A DNA stretch of 64,000 bases from Tretioscincus oriximinensis. Taxonomy: Eukaryota > Chordata > Lepidosauria > Squamata > Gymnophthalmidae. The notes under the pieces were generated by a model that was not told where the DNA came from, made no database searches, and saw nothing but the letters and a program-made list of their open reading frames with translations. The DNA lies in contig JAJVDF010000019.1 of the NCBI GenBank assembly GCA_022410635.1, positions 1,522,091 through 1,586,090 of the forward strand, written 5' to 3'. Shown in pieces: positions 49,322-60,804 of this stretch. The translations under genes and the position numbers were made by a program. Position 1 is the stretch's first letter. The number at the start of each line of letters is the position of its first letter.

Positions 49322-49519
49322 GCAGATAGGTCTGTCATAGTCTATATTATTATGTGGACAACAGACCTCTATTTCAGGATATATTTCAGAATAAAACCTT
49401 AGTCAGAAAGAGCTTAATATTTCATAGTAAGTGATGAAAGAAATAATGATATTCAGAAGAAACTCAGTCATTTCCCAGTATTTAGCATCCAGCAGGTACA
49501 CCCTGTGCAAATTATTCTA

Positions 49520-49670
49520 GATTAAAAGTACACCTTATGGGCCATGTTTAGACCTTTTAACTGAATAACTCTGGGATCTTTATTTTTATTAATTCCATTT
49601 TGTATTTTTATCTATTGTTAATCTCACAGAAACATTTAGGTATAAAGCCATTTATAAATTTGAATGAATG
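49520..49670 (+). mobile_element. L2-type LINE tail, decayed
   Basis: gaccttttaactgaataact, then cagaaacatttaggtataaa gccatttataaat resembles the L2 ends near 38.65 and 49.28 kb. Confidence 0.45.
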
Positions 49671-49679
49671 ATCCAATAA

Positions 49680-51585
49680 ATGCTTTCAGTGTTTAGACAG
49701 ATGCTTGGTATGGCAACAGAGCACAATGGGTGCTGTAAAATTTTAGTGTACCTTCTGGATGTATAAAAATGAATAGTTAAAACTATTCATGTGTAAAATG
49801 GTCAGCAGTAACTACTAAATATCTGTAATAGGTCTTCATATGCTGTACTGCTTTCTCTACTTCCAAAGTTTTTACCAACTGTATACATTTAGGGCAACAT
49901 CAGGTTAAATTAACTAGTCATTCCCATTTTTTATTCTCAGTAAAATCGCAGAGGATTAACAAAGATTAAGGTTACTACATCAATTGGTTGAATTTCTCAG
50001 GTCAGCAAAAGTCAAAATTCATTCAGAACTCTGGATGTTGTACCCATAAATAAAAACAGTTATAGTTGCAAGGAGCCGCTTCTCTTTTTAAGAAGCGCTT
50101 TTTAATTCCTTGTGCTTGTACAGAGGGAATGGAAACCATAGTCCATGAATAGCCAAAAGCAGATTAAAATTGGCAGAGGAAGCATGTGTGGAATCTAATG
50201 TATTTATCCTACCTCCTAATCCTTCCCTACCCTTCTAGTCCTTCTAGAACATTGAAAATGCATTTTTTTCCTTTAATGTGGATTAAAAATGATATGAGAA
50301 CAGTAGCACAAGGCAGCCATCATTTCTAAGCTACTCTCATCCTTGGTCTCATTGTGTTTGAACAAAGCCCAAGATTGATTGAGAAGGATGGGATGAAAGA
50401 ATGTCACTGAACCAATTTTTGAAAATTAGGNCAAGAAAATAATAGAAAAGTCTGAAAAGTATTTTGTGTGAAAAGAAATAGGTTTTTTTTCAGAGCCACA
50501 TAGAAATAAAACAGCTACAACCACAGAGTGCAAATCTTATTGGGTAAATTCTAGATTTCCTTCAGATATGTAAGTTTCTCTTCTGAACTGATGAGGGACA
50601 TCAGATGATAATACATTCTGGCACTTAGGCCTGATCCTCACGTAATATTTCCTGCATTTTGGACACACCATTACCTTCTGTCCGCCCCATAGTCACATAT
50701 GTCCAACATTCCATTCACTCAAAATGTCCTTTGCCACAGAACAAGCAGCCACCACATTTAATACCATTCAGCAGCCAGTGTTTTGTAAAGTCAGAAAGAA
50801 AGCTGGGACGAGAGCAAATTATAAAAGCTAATTGGCTCTTGGCTTACAGAGAATACTTGGGAATTGTATGCAGGCTGGCAATGTTGTGAAATGTAGTTAG
50901 GCAAGCGCAGCAATGCCTTCTGGGTCTTGTCATGTGACATGATTGCTATGCAAGAACAGCAGCAGTAGCTTGCAAGTAGCTTTTCCTCTTTAATAGAACA
51001 AAGAGAGGTTTTTTTTTTTCCAAATTATCATTTCCTTGGCTCCTGTGGCCACTTTTCAAATTCTTCCAAGAGTTATGAGACCTTTTTAGGTAGATTGAGA
51101 TGCAGCAGCAAAAGGAGTAGTGACCATTCATTTCTTTACGCTGATGATGCATCTACCAAACCAACAGGAAATGCATTATGTTTTTTATGGATTTAGTAAA
51201 AGGCACAGAATGAATTTTTAAAGAAATATAGATGTCATTGCCATTAGTTTGATAACAAAAAACCATCTGGAAATATGGGAAGATAGTAGCAATGAAACAT
51301 GTTCTGTGCCACTCAATATGGAGAATGCTCCTGGCTGATTAGATCACAAATAGGGCATGCACAATGCACCAGTAGTCACCTTCATGGTTTCTGACATGTC
51401 TCAGCCTTCCATGGAAAGTTAAGAATTATGTCCAGAAGCTGTACTAGGTTAACTATCTTCTGAGTCAAGAAAAATGTTACTATGCTCCAGCATGGAACTG
51501 TCTAGGCCGTACCCACCACTATCATATGCCTGCAAGGTGGCAAAATAAACATATAAATACGGATCAATCTAAGTACTTGTGTACC
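49680..51585. other. Unique intronic sequence
   Basis: No supported gene. An N is at 50431. Confidence 0.5.
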
Positions 51586-51589
51586 CAGT

Positions 51590-51752
51590 ATGTAAAAAAA
51601 AGTACATTTGCAATCTGTATATCGATTAGATAAATGAGTGCCACAATTAACCTGGTGGGAAAGATAGAACAGATGTAAGCCTTTGGGCAAAAATTAACCC
51701 TGTAAGCTGCTTTGAGTCCCTTCGAGTGAGAAGGGCGCAGTATAAAAAAAAA
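51590..51752 (+). mobile_element. SINE fragment lacking the tRNA head
   Basis: aacctggtgggaaagataga, cctttgggcaaaaattaacc, ctgtaagctgctttgagtcc and gtgagaagggcgcagtataa match the 3' half of the SINEs above. Confidence 0.75.
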
Positions 51753-52626
51753 TTCTGCTTCAAATCCAATCAAATGGTTCAAATCCAATCAATCAGGAAA
51801 TGGTACATGGTTCTTGGGCTTTGCATGAAATAGAAAAGAATGACACACAAGTTGAGGAAGTACCTTTCATACCCCAAAGTGTCCATCATGAAACATCAGC
51901 TTATCTTCTGTGAAATATTTGAACCAATGATCTTAAATATGAAAACTGCTGGCTTTCAAAAGTTCCATGCTGGCTTAAGTCCAAAAATGGGGCTGGATCA
52001 TGACAGTCTGTTCAAATCTGTAAAGTGCTTGGAGCCCACATAGTACAGAAAAGGCCTAAGGCTCCATGGTGTAGTGAATTGAGCTATTGGTGAAGGAGCT
52101 TGCATTGGGGCTGGTTCAGAAGGTTCAGAAAAATGTCTGAAGATCAGGTTTATTTTTCTTTGCTCATCACAATACATTTGTGAGCAGAAAAAGGACCAAA
52201 GGTTAGGGCACATAGACTGTAAATGAACCAAAAATTCCAGATCTTTGACTGGCCATTCGTATGTGATGTGTCAGCCCAGTAGTTTGTATGGTTAAGTCAC
52301 TCTAACGGTCATCGGGTGAGAGGCAACACACTGTCCATTTCCAAAGGCATCCCTTTCTGCCCCTTTCTGCACTTACGAGATGACATGAAATGGTCCCAAG
52401 AACCACCATCCACATACTAGTGCAGCCTATAGCAGACCCCACCATCTACCTTGAATGTCAAGAATGGAAAAAAAACATGGCATCTTCAAAATCTCTACAC
52501 TATCTCTAAGGACAATTCATAGGCAGCTGAGTTGGACTGACCATCTAGTGTTATTCATAATTACTGTTCCAGAGTAGCCCACTAGTGTGGGAAAAAAACT
52601 AATAATTCCATAAGATTACAAAATTG

Positions 52627-52848
52627 GAACATAGGAAGAGCCATACTGGATCAGGTCACAGCCCATCTAGTCCAGCATTCTGTGTCACACAGAGATGTAC
52701 CTGGGCTGTCTGAACAGAGGAAAGCAAAATATGCACCTGTTCATGACTCCCTGCAAATGATATTTCAGGAGTACTGCCTGTTGCTCCATCCCGGAGGCAA
52801 CATCCAGACATACATCCTAGTACCCATTTATATCCTTGGTGTCCATAT
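52627..52848 (-). mobile_element. CR1 LINE 3' end
   Basis: On the plus strand: gagccatactggatcaggtc, cagcccatctagtccagcat, ctccctgcaaatgatatttc and ttgctccatcccggaggcaa, the reverse of the 20.2-kb CR1 3'UTR. Confidence 0.9.
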
Positions 52849-53007
52849 AAAAGGAAGTATAAGCAATTCACTTCTTCAGATTTGCTTATTTGCCAGATTC
52901 ATCACAACTGTCTTATTTATACTTTTCAAACTATTTAACAGTGACCTATAAATAAGAACTGGTGCCTGTACTATACATGCAGGGTTGTGATGCCTTAACA
53001 AATTTAT

Positions 53008-53052
53008 TGTAGCATATGCTTTTGTCAGCAAAAGCCTGTTTCATCAGATGCC
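53008..53052 (-). repeat. Dispersed stem-GAAA repeat copy
   Basis: Minus strand: CATCTGATGAAACAGGCTTT, then TGCTGACAAAAGCATATGC. It carries a canonical CTGATGA, but the GAAA box is changed to CAAAAG. Confidence 0.5.
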
Positions 53053-54574
53053 CTTGGTTGCTCTTTAGAACTGAAATGCTGAAGAAGCTTAGAGGATTTC
53101 ATTTGATGAATTAAACACATCATTTCAAGATTGATTCACGAACAAGTTCAAGGACTTTGGTTTTAAGATAAAACCTCAACAAAACATGTGTTTTACTGTC
53201 ATACTCTTTTGAAGCTCTGATTCACTGAATACGTGATCCATAAAAACACACGTTTCTTTTTCTTTTGGTGCAGTTTATAAACAATTCTGATTTGCCTGAC
53301 TTTTGTTCCTCCAGTTCTGTACAGTTAAGACTATTGAGCTCGCAATAACTTCAAGGCTTTAAACAGGAGTAGAGATGTGAAGAATTCCTGCTTCTCTTCT
53401 CATGATGCAGCCTTCTGCTTCCTCTCATGGTACATCTGTCTCCATGTTTATACTTGCACTGTGCCTACTTTCACCATTTGGGAAACATGCAGTCAGTCTG
53501 GCAGATAGATGAAAAAGTATTGCAAGGTGTGGAGGAGGGGCAGAGATGAGAGAATATGGAATGTCACAGTATTAGAAGATGGGATGTTGCTGCACAAATG
53601 GAAGAAGGTGATTACACTAGTTGAACTGGGTTCTACGAGACTTATCTCACCATCAGCCCTGAAAATTAAGAAAAGGTTTGGCTTGACAGCAAGTCTGTTT
53701 GGAGCAACAGTACAACCAGAGATCTGCACTAAAAACAACTTTTTAAGATCTCTATTTGTCATGTTTTTATACACAGGCATGTACGAGTAACTGAATCCCC
53801 AGGTTCACAGACTAAATTATGGATCTTATCTGGGCAGTACAAAGTACGGGCTAGCTACAGGCACTTCCTAGTCCCATACACTCCTCCTGTGCTAACCAAT
53901 AGCCTTATCTAATAGTTATCTCTGCTCCCAGTCTGATGCCTTGAATGGAAATGACATAGGGGAATCCCAGACCTTCTTCTTCAGATAATAAGGAAGAAAT
54001 CTGCTTGTAGCATTGTAAAGCGTCAGTCCCAGTAGTAAGATCACAGAAAGGAACCACGTGTGTGACATCTGTTTATGCATTTGCTTGTACATGATTAAGC
54101 ATTTGCACATATAATTAGTTTTTCATTTGTGTGTAACTTCTCAAGGGATACTTATAGATGTACAATAAGACGGAGAAGTTGTAATGAGGTTCAGGACCTG
54201 AACAGCTCCTTTGCTGTACAGATTAGCAATATATAAAATACAGGATGGAAACATTTAAACGGATTAGGATGAAAATGCCAATAAGCATTTCCCCATAGAC
54301 GTTCACATAAATATATGCAAAATCACTTCTGTCATACTACCATAGTTTTACAGCATCATTGATACTCCCTACTGGGCTAATGGAAGTTCTTCTGCAAGCG
54401 GAAATTCAAAGCGAGCTTCATCTGACTTCTTCGCAGTGATTTAGTATGGCCTGTAAAATGATTTTCTCCCCCCAGTTGTAATTCTGCATTTAGAATAATT
54501 CTCCTGAATCCAGTCTAAACTTCACGAATATATTATTACAGAAAATTACATTAAAAGGTCTCAATCTACACCTA

Positions 54575-54765
54575 GTTAACTGGATACAGGATACAAACGT
54601 AGCCATGTTATTCTCAATCAGCAAGCAAGGGTATAGTATATAATAGTATAGAGATTAATAGAAATAAATTGGCAATATGAGCTTTTGTAGTCTAAGCCTA
54701 TTTCACCAGATGCATGAAATGAAGTGCCTAGGAACAGACCTATAAAAGCAAGTTGTCTGTCTGTA
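54575..54765 (-). repeat. Dispersed stem-GAAA repeat, longer copy
   Basis: Minus strand: CATCTGGTGAAATAGGCTTA, then GACTACAAAAGCTC. The plus-strand flank ggatacaaacgtagccatgt tattctcaatcagcaa is typical of a common reptilian interspersed repeat containing this module. Confidence 0.5.
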
Positions 54766-54769
54766 GGCA

Positions 54770-56080
54770 CTTCAATCCTTGCATTTGGTGAATAAGTTTA
54801 GCAATAAGCAAATTCTTACTACTTTCGTCTTTCACTTTCTCCTTTGCTTACTAAATATAGGATTCTTACTTTCAGCTAATAAAATCCTAAATAATCACAG
54901 AAGACATTGGAGTAGATTTAGAGTCATTTAATATCTCTGCTTTATCTCTCAGTTCCTCCATGAAGAGACAGATGGATTTCTCTTTCATCTTGAAAATATG
55001 TAAAAATGTCTCTCCGATTATAAATATACATTACGGTTTTTCTGTATGCATGTTCTTCACTAGTAAACATGTCTTACAAGTAATAAGCCCTAACTGTGGT
55101 TAGAATTTTTCTCTGCATGCTCTGGTTAAGACTAGTTTATCCAATTGATATTAACATTCCAATAAACATTTAGAAATCTTGGTGAACATTTAATCTGAAA
55201 TAAAATCAGGCCATTATTTACATATATAATAGTAAATGATCATCATTAATGTTGAGTTAACATCTGATCATTAATCCACTGAAAAGTCATGACATTGCAA
55301 AGCCTTCCAGTAATCTGCAAAGCCTGAGTACTATTGTAAAAACATTGGATTTTTTAAAAAGTCATAGAGATCCTTTCTGAAATGGTTTAGCCCAGTTTGT
55401 ATTCTATGATAGGGACCTACAATGTGTATTCTGGTGAAGCCCAATCACTAGTCCAGTTAGGGATCCACTACAGTCTTCACTAACATATGGATGGTTATTT
55501 TAAAATATAATCCAGGAATAGGCCCAGTGAAGAAATTGTGTACTGTTGAGTGGTACTGCATCAAAACACATTAGGATTGAAACTGCTTCTCATTTTGGTT
55601 AGGGGGAGAAAAAGTTACCTTTGATTTGCTCTTTATTTAGCAGGCACAAGTCCTTTGATACATTGAGTTACACCCCGAACAAGACTGAATGAAAATCATT
55701 CATCTTCATTGATTGATTCCTCCTTACATCTCTCTTTACAAATATATCATTGTATCTAAGGTTATCATTAACAGAAATAAGAAGGTAGGAAGTTAGAAAT
55801 GTGTGTGAACTATAATGGTTAAACACCACTACACGCTTTTATTTGAACCACTTTTTTCCAACAAGAGGGATACTTGGTTCACACATGAACTGAGCAACTC
55901 ACTCTTGGTTCATTAGCATTTAGGTCTGAATCAAATGGGAGTTTTTTAACCAGTGACTGAACAAATTTTGCGGAAGACAATCAGGCTCCCTATTGTGATG
56001 CTGGCAGGAAATGGAATAGCTATATTGGCTAGGGATGCTCACATCAGTCCACTGCATAGTGAACATCCACAAGTGAATAA
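54770..56080. other. Unique AT-rich intronic sequence
   Basis: No supported gene or repeat. Confidence 0.5.
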
Positions 56081-56104
56081 TAATTTTACTGTATTTGGCC
56101 TTGA

Positions 56105-56245
56105 CCTATCATAAGGCATAGCATGACTTTACAATGGTAGAATGAACAACCTAGAAACCAGAGAGTTGCCAGTTTGATCTTCGGCCTCCACCTGGAAATA
56201 GGCAAAGGTAAACCATTTCTGTGCCTTTGCCAAGAAAAGTGCTTA
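56105..56245 (+). mobile_element. SINE-like repeat fragment
   Basis: agagagttgccagtttgatc ttcggc looks like a worn tRNA B-box region; aggcaaaggtaaaccatttc tgtgcctttgccaagaaaa is a repeat end I associate with squamate SINEs. Family uncertain. Confidence 0.4.
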
Positions 56246-57040
56246 AACGATGGTTAAGTGCTGCACTAAACCAGGAGTTGTTCGTGAGTCATTTCTACCC
56301 AACAATAAAGATTTAAAAAGGAAAAATACCCTAGGAAACTTAAGTTACTTATTTTTAATTTGGAATTTTCATGTTTACACTTCTAGTAGCAATAGCAAAT
56401 GCAAACATTATGTGTTATCTGGTAACCAAACTAGTTTATTATTGTCTTGGGTCCAGTTGGAATTATAGCAAAGTCTGTCTATGAAAGCCACATTATGCAG
56501 CTACTCCTGGGATTTTTGTGTCTGTTGTATACTATTATCTTGCTCTTTATCAAACACAATCAAAATAAACCTGAAATGTTTTAACGAGAAATAAACCTCT
56601 CTCCTATTAATTAAATGGGATGGTGCTGTACAGGATATGGTGATATTGCATTTTGTAACTGTTTTGGCTCTACATCTGCATGGAAGAAACATTTATACAA
56701 ACCTGAGTTGTTTTCTCCAAGATTCAATTTGACAATCAAGGAAACCCATTTAACTGCAGCATATAAAGTCATAAAATTTAAATAAGTAAAGCATGGTACT
56801 GTGAAAAATGCATTTTCCCCAGGATCTATAATCATTTGCTCCTGAATTGTAAAAGACATAGAAATATTTTATGTTTTGAAAAAAGTATATGGAAACTTTG
56901 CTTTTATATATTAATAATAACACAGACTGTTTGCCGGTGTCATGAGGATATTATTGATGACAAATATGAACCTGTGCTAGAGGTGCTATAAAAAAACAAG
57001 GCAGAATAGTTGCAGTTTTAAAAGGTGTGAAAAAGAGGAA

Positions 57041-57073
57041 ATTTTAGCAGATGTTGTAGGCATCTGCTAAAAT
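57041..57073. repeat. Perfect 13-bp hairpin
   Basis: attttagcagatg (57041-57053) and catctgctaaaat (57061-57073) are exact complements around a 7-base loop, followed by a T run. Function unknown. Confidence 0.8.
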
Positions 57074-57079
57074 GTTTTT

Positions 57080-58840
57080 TTCCCCACAACCATCAAATCT
57101 GCAGCTCTCTCGTCCTGTTAGTTTTATAGATTAAAAAAATAACTGAAATTCAATTCCTATCTGATCTCTGTCTTCCATCTTTTAGGATCCAGCTATAAGA
57201 ATGTTAAGTCACAATCTTTCCCTCTCTTAGCCCACCTGAGTCACAAGTCCTGCTTGCTAGATTAAAATTAGGAAGAAACATGCATTTAGCAAACATAATT
57301 AACACCCACACATGTCTTCATTTTCTAAGTATCCTGTCGCTTAGCTGGAATGGCTGATGACAGAAGCTCAACAAGATAAATGGCATCTCTTTTGCAATTA
57401 AAATTTAATTGCTCCCCAAATCCAGCATGGGGAAAAATGACACTATAAATGCTTTTTGCTGCATGGCCTCTGCAGCCAATGAGTGGCTGCTTCATCTAAA
57501 GCTCTGTGGAGGCGATAAACCCCAATGTGCCAAAGCATGCTTCTTGTCAATCCAACATTAACTGATTTACAGAGAATGTTCAGATCTGACTTTCTCAGCG
57601 TGTGAACATTAAGATGGCCAGATAGCTTTTATTTTAAAAGAAATATTTCATGCCAAAAGTATCTAATGTTGCTTTATATCCAAACATGACAACCTGATCG
57701 TTTATCATGCAAAGTTTTTTAAGGAAAATGCCAGCGTTCTAACTTTAGCAATAAAATACGACTTTGCTAGGAACCATAAAACATTCCATATTCAGGATGC
57801 TTTGCTATACTATTAAGATTAGAAGCTTCATTACAATACTTGACAGCCAACCTCTTCCCCAAAGACAGAAACTAGTGAAACATTAAGCAGCAACTGCTAT
57901 TTAATTTCAGTTTCAAAATAACAATGGTCCAGATTAACTCTCTCTCAGAATTATATGAATCCAATCTGACCTCAGCCAGGGACTATCAGTAACTCACATA
58001 CTTTGATTATGAAGGCTGCCCTCCACTTTTGCACAAAAACTGGCTTTTAGGGAATGAGGTAAAAAGACGGGTGGTTTTCCTGTTATCACCAAACCCCTAC
58101 AGCCTCCAAATGATAATGGGTTCCCATTGTCTCACATTTTCTGTAGTTTGTCTTAATATTCAGCTTCAAGCATCACCACAATTTTGGGGAGTGAGGAATT
58201 TCTTATTCGAAGAGATATTAATTAGTTTTAAACGATGTTAAATACTATCCCTGGCGTTACAAGGGCTTCTTTGGGATCTTTACAAGAAACAAACATTTGC
58301 ACAATTTAAAATAGCTTTGTAGCCTTCGTCCCCAGCTGCGTCCTATTTATAGAGAAATAGTGACCTGTCTGAAAGCAAGACGATGTTTGTTCTCTTATTA
58401 ATAGACTGCAAAAGACTTTTCGTCATCTCCCTTTCTTCAACCTAGACCCCTACTTAACCCAAATGGTGCTGAGCAGCTCTGACCACCTCCTTCTTCCCCC
58501 CGCCCTGCACCCGCACCCACACCCCCTAAGAGCATCTTTGGCAGCTCAGCAGTTTGAATAGCTTCAGCTTTTCATCTCTCACACCACTCAGCCTTGGCTG
58601 CCCTTAAAGAAAATCGTCACAGAACAACGTGTCAATTTTGCATTCCTTTACAAAGACAACTTCTATTAGGGCAATCAGGAGCTTGGCTCTGCTTCCCCAC
58701 AGACAGAGAGCTCTGTGACTGTGTAGGAACCAGGGAGAGAGGAAACATTTCCTGCATTACAATGCAATCATCTTCAGCACAGGGAATGAGCCTGAAAAAA
58801 AAAAGATTTTCCCCCTAATCTCAGAAAATGTACACACTCA
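57080..58840. other. Repeat-free block upstream of the coding exon; candidate conserved non-coding DNA
   Basis: 1.7 kb without any recognisable transposon, a long stretch for this repeat-rich intron. It contains homeodomain-like palindromes (gcaattaaaatttaattgc at about 57394) and a CAC-rich C stretch at about 58480-58530. No coding frame is supported. That it is conserved regulatory DNA is inference from its repeat depletion. Confidence 0.3.
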
Positions 58841-58901
58841 GGTTCCTAATGCCCAACAGTACTTTTATGGAGAAGAATTAACATTACGAATTGGGCAACT
58901 C

Positions 58902-58903
<2 letters not shown>

Positions 58904-58955
<52 letters not shown>
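58904..58955. repeat. TA dinucleotide microsatellite
   Basis: About 26 TA units. Confidence 0.97.
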
Positions 58956-58959
<4 letters not shown>

Positions 58960-58960
<1 letters not shown>

Positions 58961-60030
58961 TATATGATATAAACAGATATCCCTAGATGATTTAAAAATG
59001 TCAATTTAGCATGCCTAAAATCTTTAGTTTTATCTTAGAACAACAAATCTGCATTCACTGCTTCCATTTGATCCTCCAAACATTCCACTTCGTGTAGCTT
59101 TGTTTCCATGAAGATTTTTATTGCATTCAATTTTTCTCTTTACACCAGTTGTTAAGCAGCAAGGATAAAAAGGCACACAGATTGACAGCATAGTTTTGTA
59201 TGTGTTTACTCAGATGTTGTACAGTTGAGTTCAATAGAGAATAGAACCTGAATGACTCTCACAAATCAGAAAAGATTGATGGCACTTAAAATGACTCAGC
59301 TCTTCTTGTTGTTTTGTTTTAACTAAAGAAGCAATAACCTACAATTTCCATAGTTCCATAATTTCAAATTGTCACATCTGGAACTTTTCTTACCTGTGGG
59401 TTTAAATAATAAGGAAAAAGAAAAAAGCTATAGCGAATCTCCCTATAAGCTAGAAGGCACCATACACCCCCAGTGACCTCTTAGTCAGACCTAAGATTAA
59501 ACAAAATACCTTCTTGCAAATCATTATCAAAGTTTCACAATGGGCAATTCGTATTTCAGAAAACCTCAAAGCAAAGTTGATTGGGTGCTTTATGGTTACT
59601 GTCTTTTTCAAACCCAGTGGTACTGGCCAATTTGGATGTTTGGAATTTTCACTTNCCCCCCATAGCTTCCTTATATAGACCGAGCAAAGGGAGCACAGGT
59701 AAACAAGCTCATGGCATCTGCACAGTTGCAGTAAATAGACATAATAGTCTGACCCCCTCAACCCAATCTGAACATGACACTAAATCGATTCCAGAAACAG
59801 AGTTTGATTTCCTTGGTAAAATATGAGGAACTATAATTGCAATAATAAAAGGCAACATTTTTATATCAGTTCTGGTTAAAAATAAATTAAATCCTCCTTC
59901 TTAGAAGGAACATCTGCAGAACTTTGGAAATGCTTTCCCATCGTGTGGAGTGCTATCTGCACAGAAGTGTACAACAGTGGAATCAAAAAGAAGAAAGGGC
60001 TGTAGGTTAGATGAGCCCTCATGGAGAACA
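58960..60030. other. ADGRB3: Intronic sequence next to the coding exon
   Basis: No recognised repeat or gene; an N is at 59655. Confidence 0.5.
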
Positions 60031-60035
60031 CCTAC

Positions 60036-60789
60036 CTTCCTTGGGTGGTCGCTTAGCTTCTCTGGTGAGGTTGCACACTTGCGTAGTTTGCAGCTCCTGG
60101 GTGAGACAGCCTTCTGTCTGCTCATTGAGGGGCAGCACTACATTATTGAGCAACACCAAGGAATGGTCGTCTCCCCCTAATTCTCCCAGGTGCTGAGGGC
60201 AGGTGCATTTCGTATACATGATCCCACAGGATTCGGTTCTCCCGTTCTCAGATTTCAAGCAGCTCTCAAGCCAACTGCACAAAACATGGCAACCAAACTG
60301 GCTTGGGCTCACCTTATTCAAAACCAAAAATTCAAAGAATGACTTTTGATCATCTTCCTTTTTGTATAATCCTATGAAATCAAAAGGGTAAACCCGGCGT
60401 ATCTGAATGAAATTCTTATCATATTGCAGAAATACAAAAGCATTCTTGGAATCACAGAGCTGCATAATAGAATGATTATTCTTCAAGAGATCCTTGATTT
60501 TTTCATGAGAAAAGTGATCAAACTGATAAGCCAGAAGGGAAAAGTTAGAGCAGCTGAAGTCCTTTTTGGAAAATTTCAGGTAAATACTATATTTGGTTGG
60601 ATCTGGGTTTTCCAGCGTCCAAGTGCAGTTTGTAAAGTTTTTGGGAAACATTTCGCCTAAAGAATATGATCCATAAATGACCCCCTTCACCAGCGTCGAG
60701 CACCAGAAGTCTTGGGCAGCATTAAATCCAAACATAACCAGTAGATAGGTGGAAAATATATAAATCAACAAATTACGAACAGCCTTCAT
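60036..60789 (-). CDS. ADGRB3: ADGRB3 (BAI3) first coding exon: signal peptide and CUB domain
   Basis: This exon encodes the N-terminal 251 residues, plus one base of codon 252, of adhesion GPCR B3, a neuronal synaptic receptor whose extracellular region binds C1q-like proteins. The start ATG at 60789 follows an intron acceptor by 15 bases. Residues 1-25 are a hydrophobic signal peptide ([20 protein letters not shown] and on). Residues about 30-160 form the CUB domain, with cysteines at 30, 55, 80 and 112 that fit the two CUB disulfides. A cysteine-rich linker ([20 protein letters not shown]) follows. N-glycosylation sequons are seen at N51, N54, N82, N105 and near the end (NLT). The sequence matches vertebrate ADGRB3 almost residue for residue as I remember it. 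The open frame runs five codons past the exon (GRCSP), but a donor GTAGGT at 60035 gives a phase-1 junction as in the known gene. The thrombospondin repeats, GAIN domain and seven-helix part lie outside the window, to the left. Confidence 0.97.
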
Positions 60790-60804
60790 CCTATGTCATT
60801 TGGC
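60790..60804 (-). other. ADGRB3: ADGRB3 5'UTR part of the coding exon and splice acceptor
   Basis: Fifteen bases separate the start codon from a strong acceptor. On the minus strand a pyrimidine tract (ttcctttcttttttacag) ends with AG at 60805-60806, so the exon begins at 60804. The ATG is therefore not in the first exon, and most of the 5'UTR must come from one or more upstream exons. The acceptor is inferred from consensus only. Confidence 0.88.

Larger units (their letters stand above)
1..60035 (-). other. ADGRB3: Long ADGRB3 intron following the first coding exon (partial)
   Basis: Leftward from the donor at 60035 there is no further ADGRB3 exon and no other host gene that I can support. 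The region is AT-rich unique DNA interrupted by the repeats listed separately. ADGRB3 is known as a very large gene with long introns, so assigning all 60 kb to one intron is likely, but the other end is not seen. Confidence 0.75.

Noticed and set aside
60019..60035. Extension of the ADGRB3 frame by five codons to a stop
   Set aside because: A consensus donor lies at 60035, and the known protein continues differently after KRPPKE, so these codons are intron.
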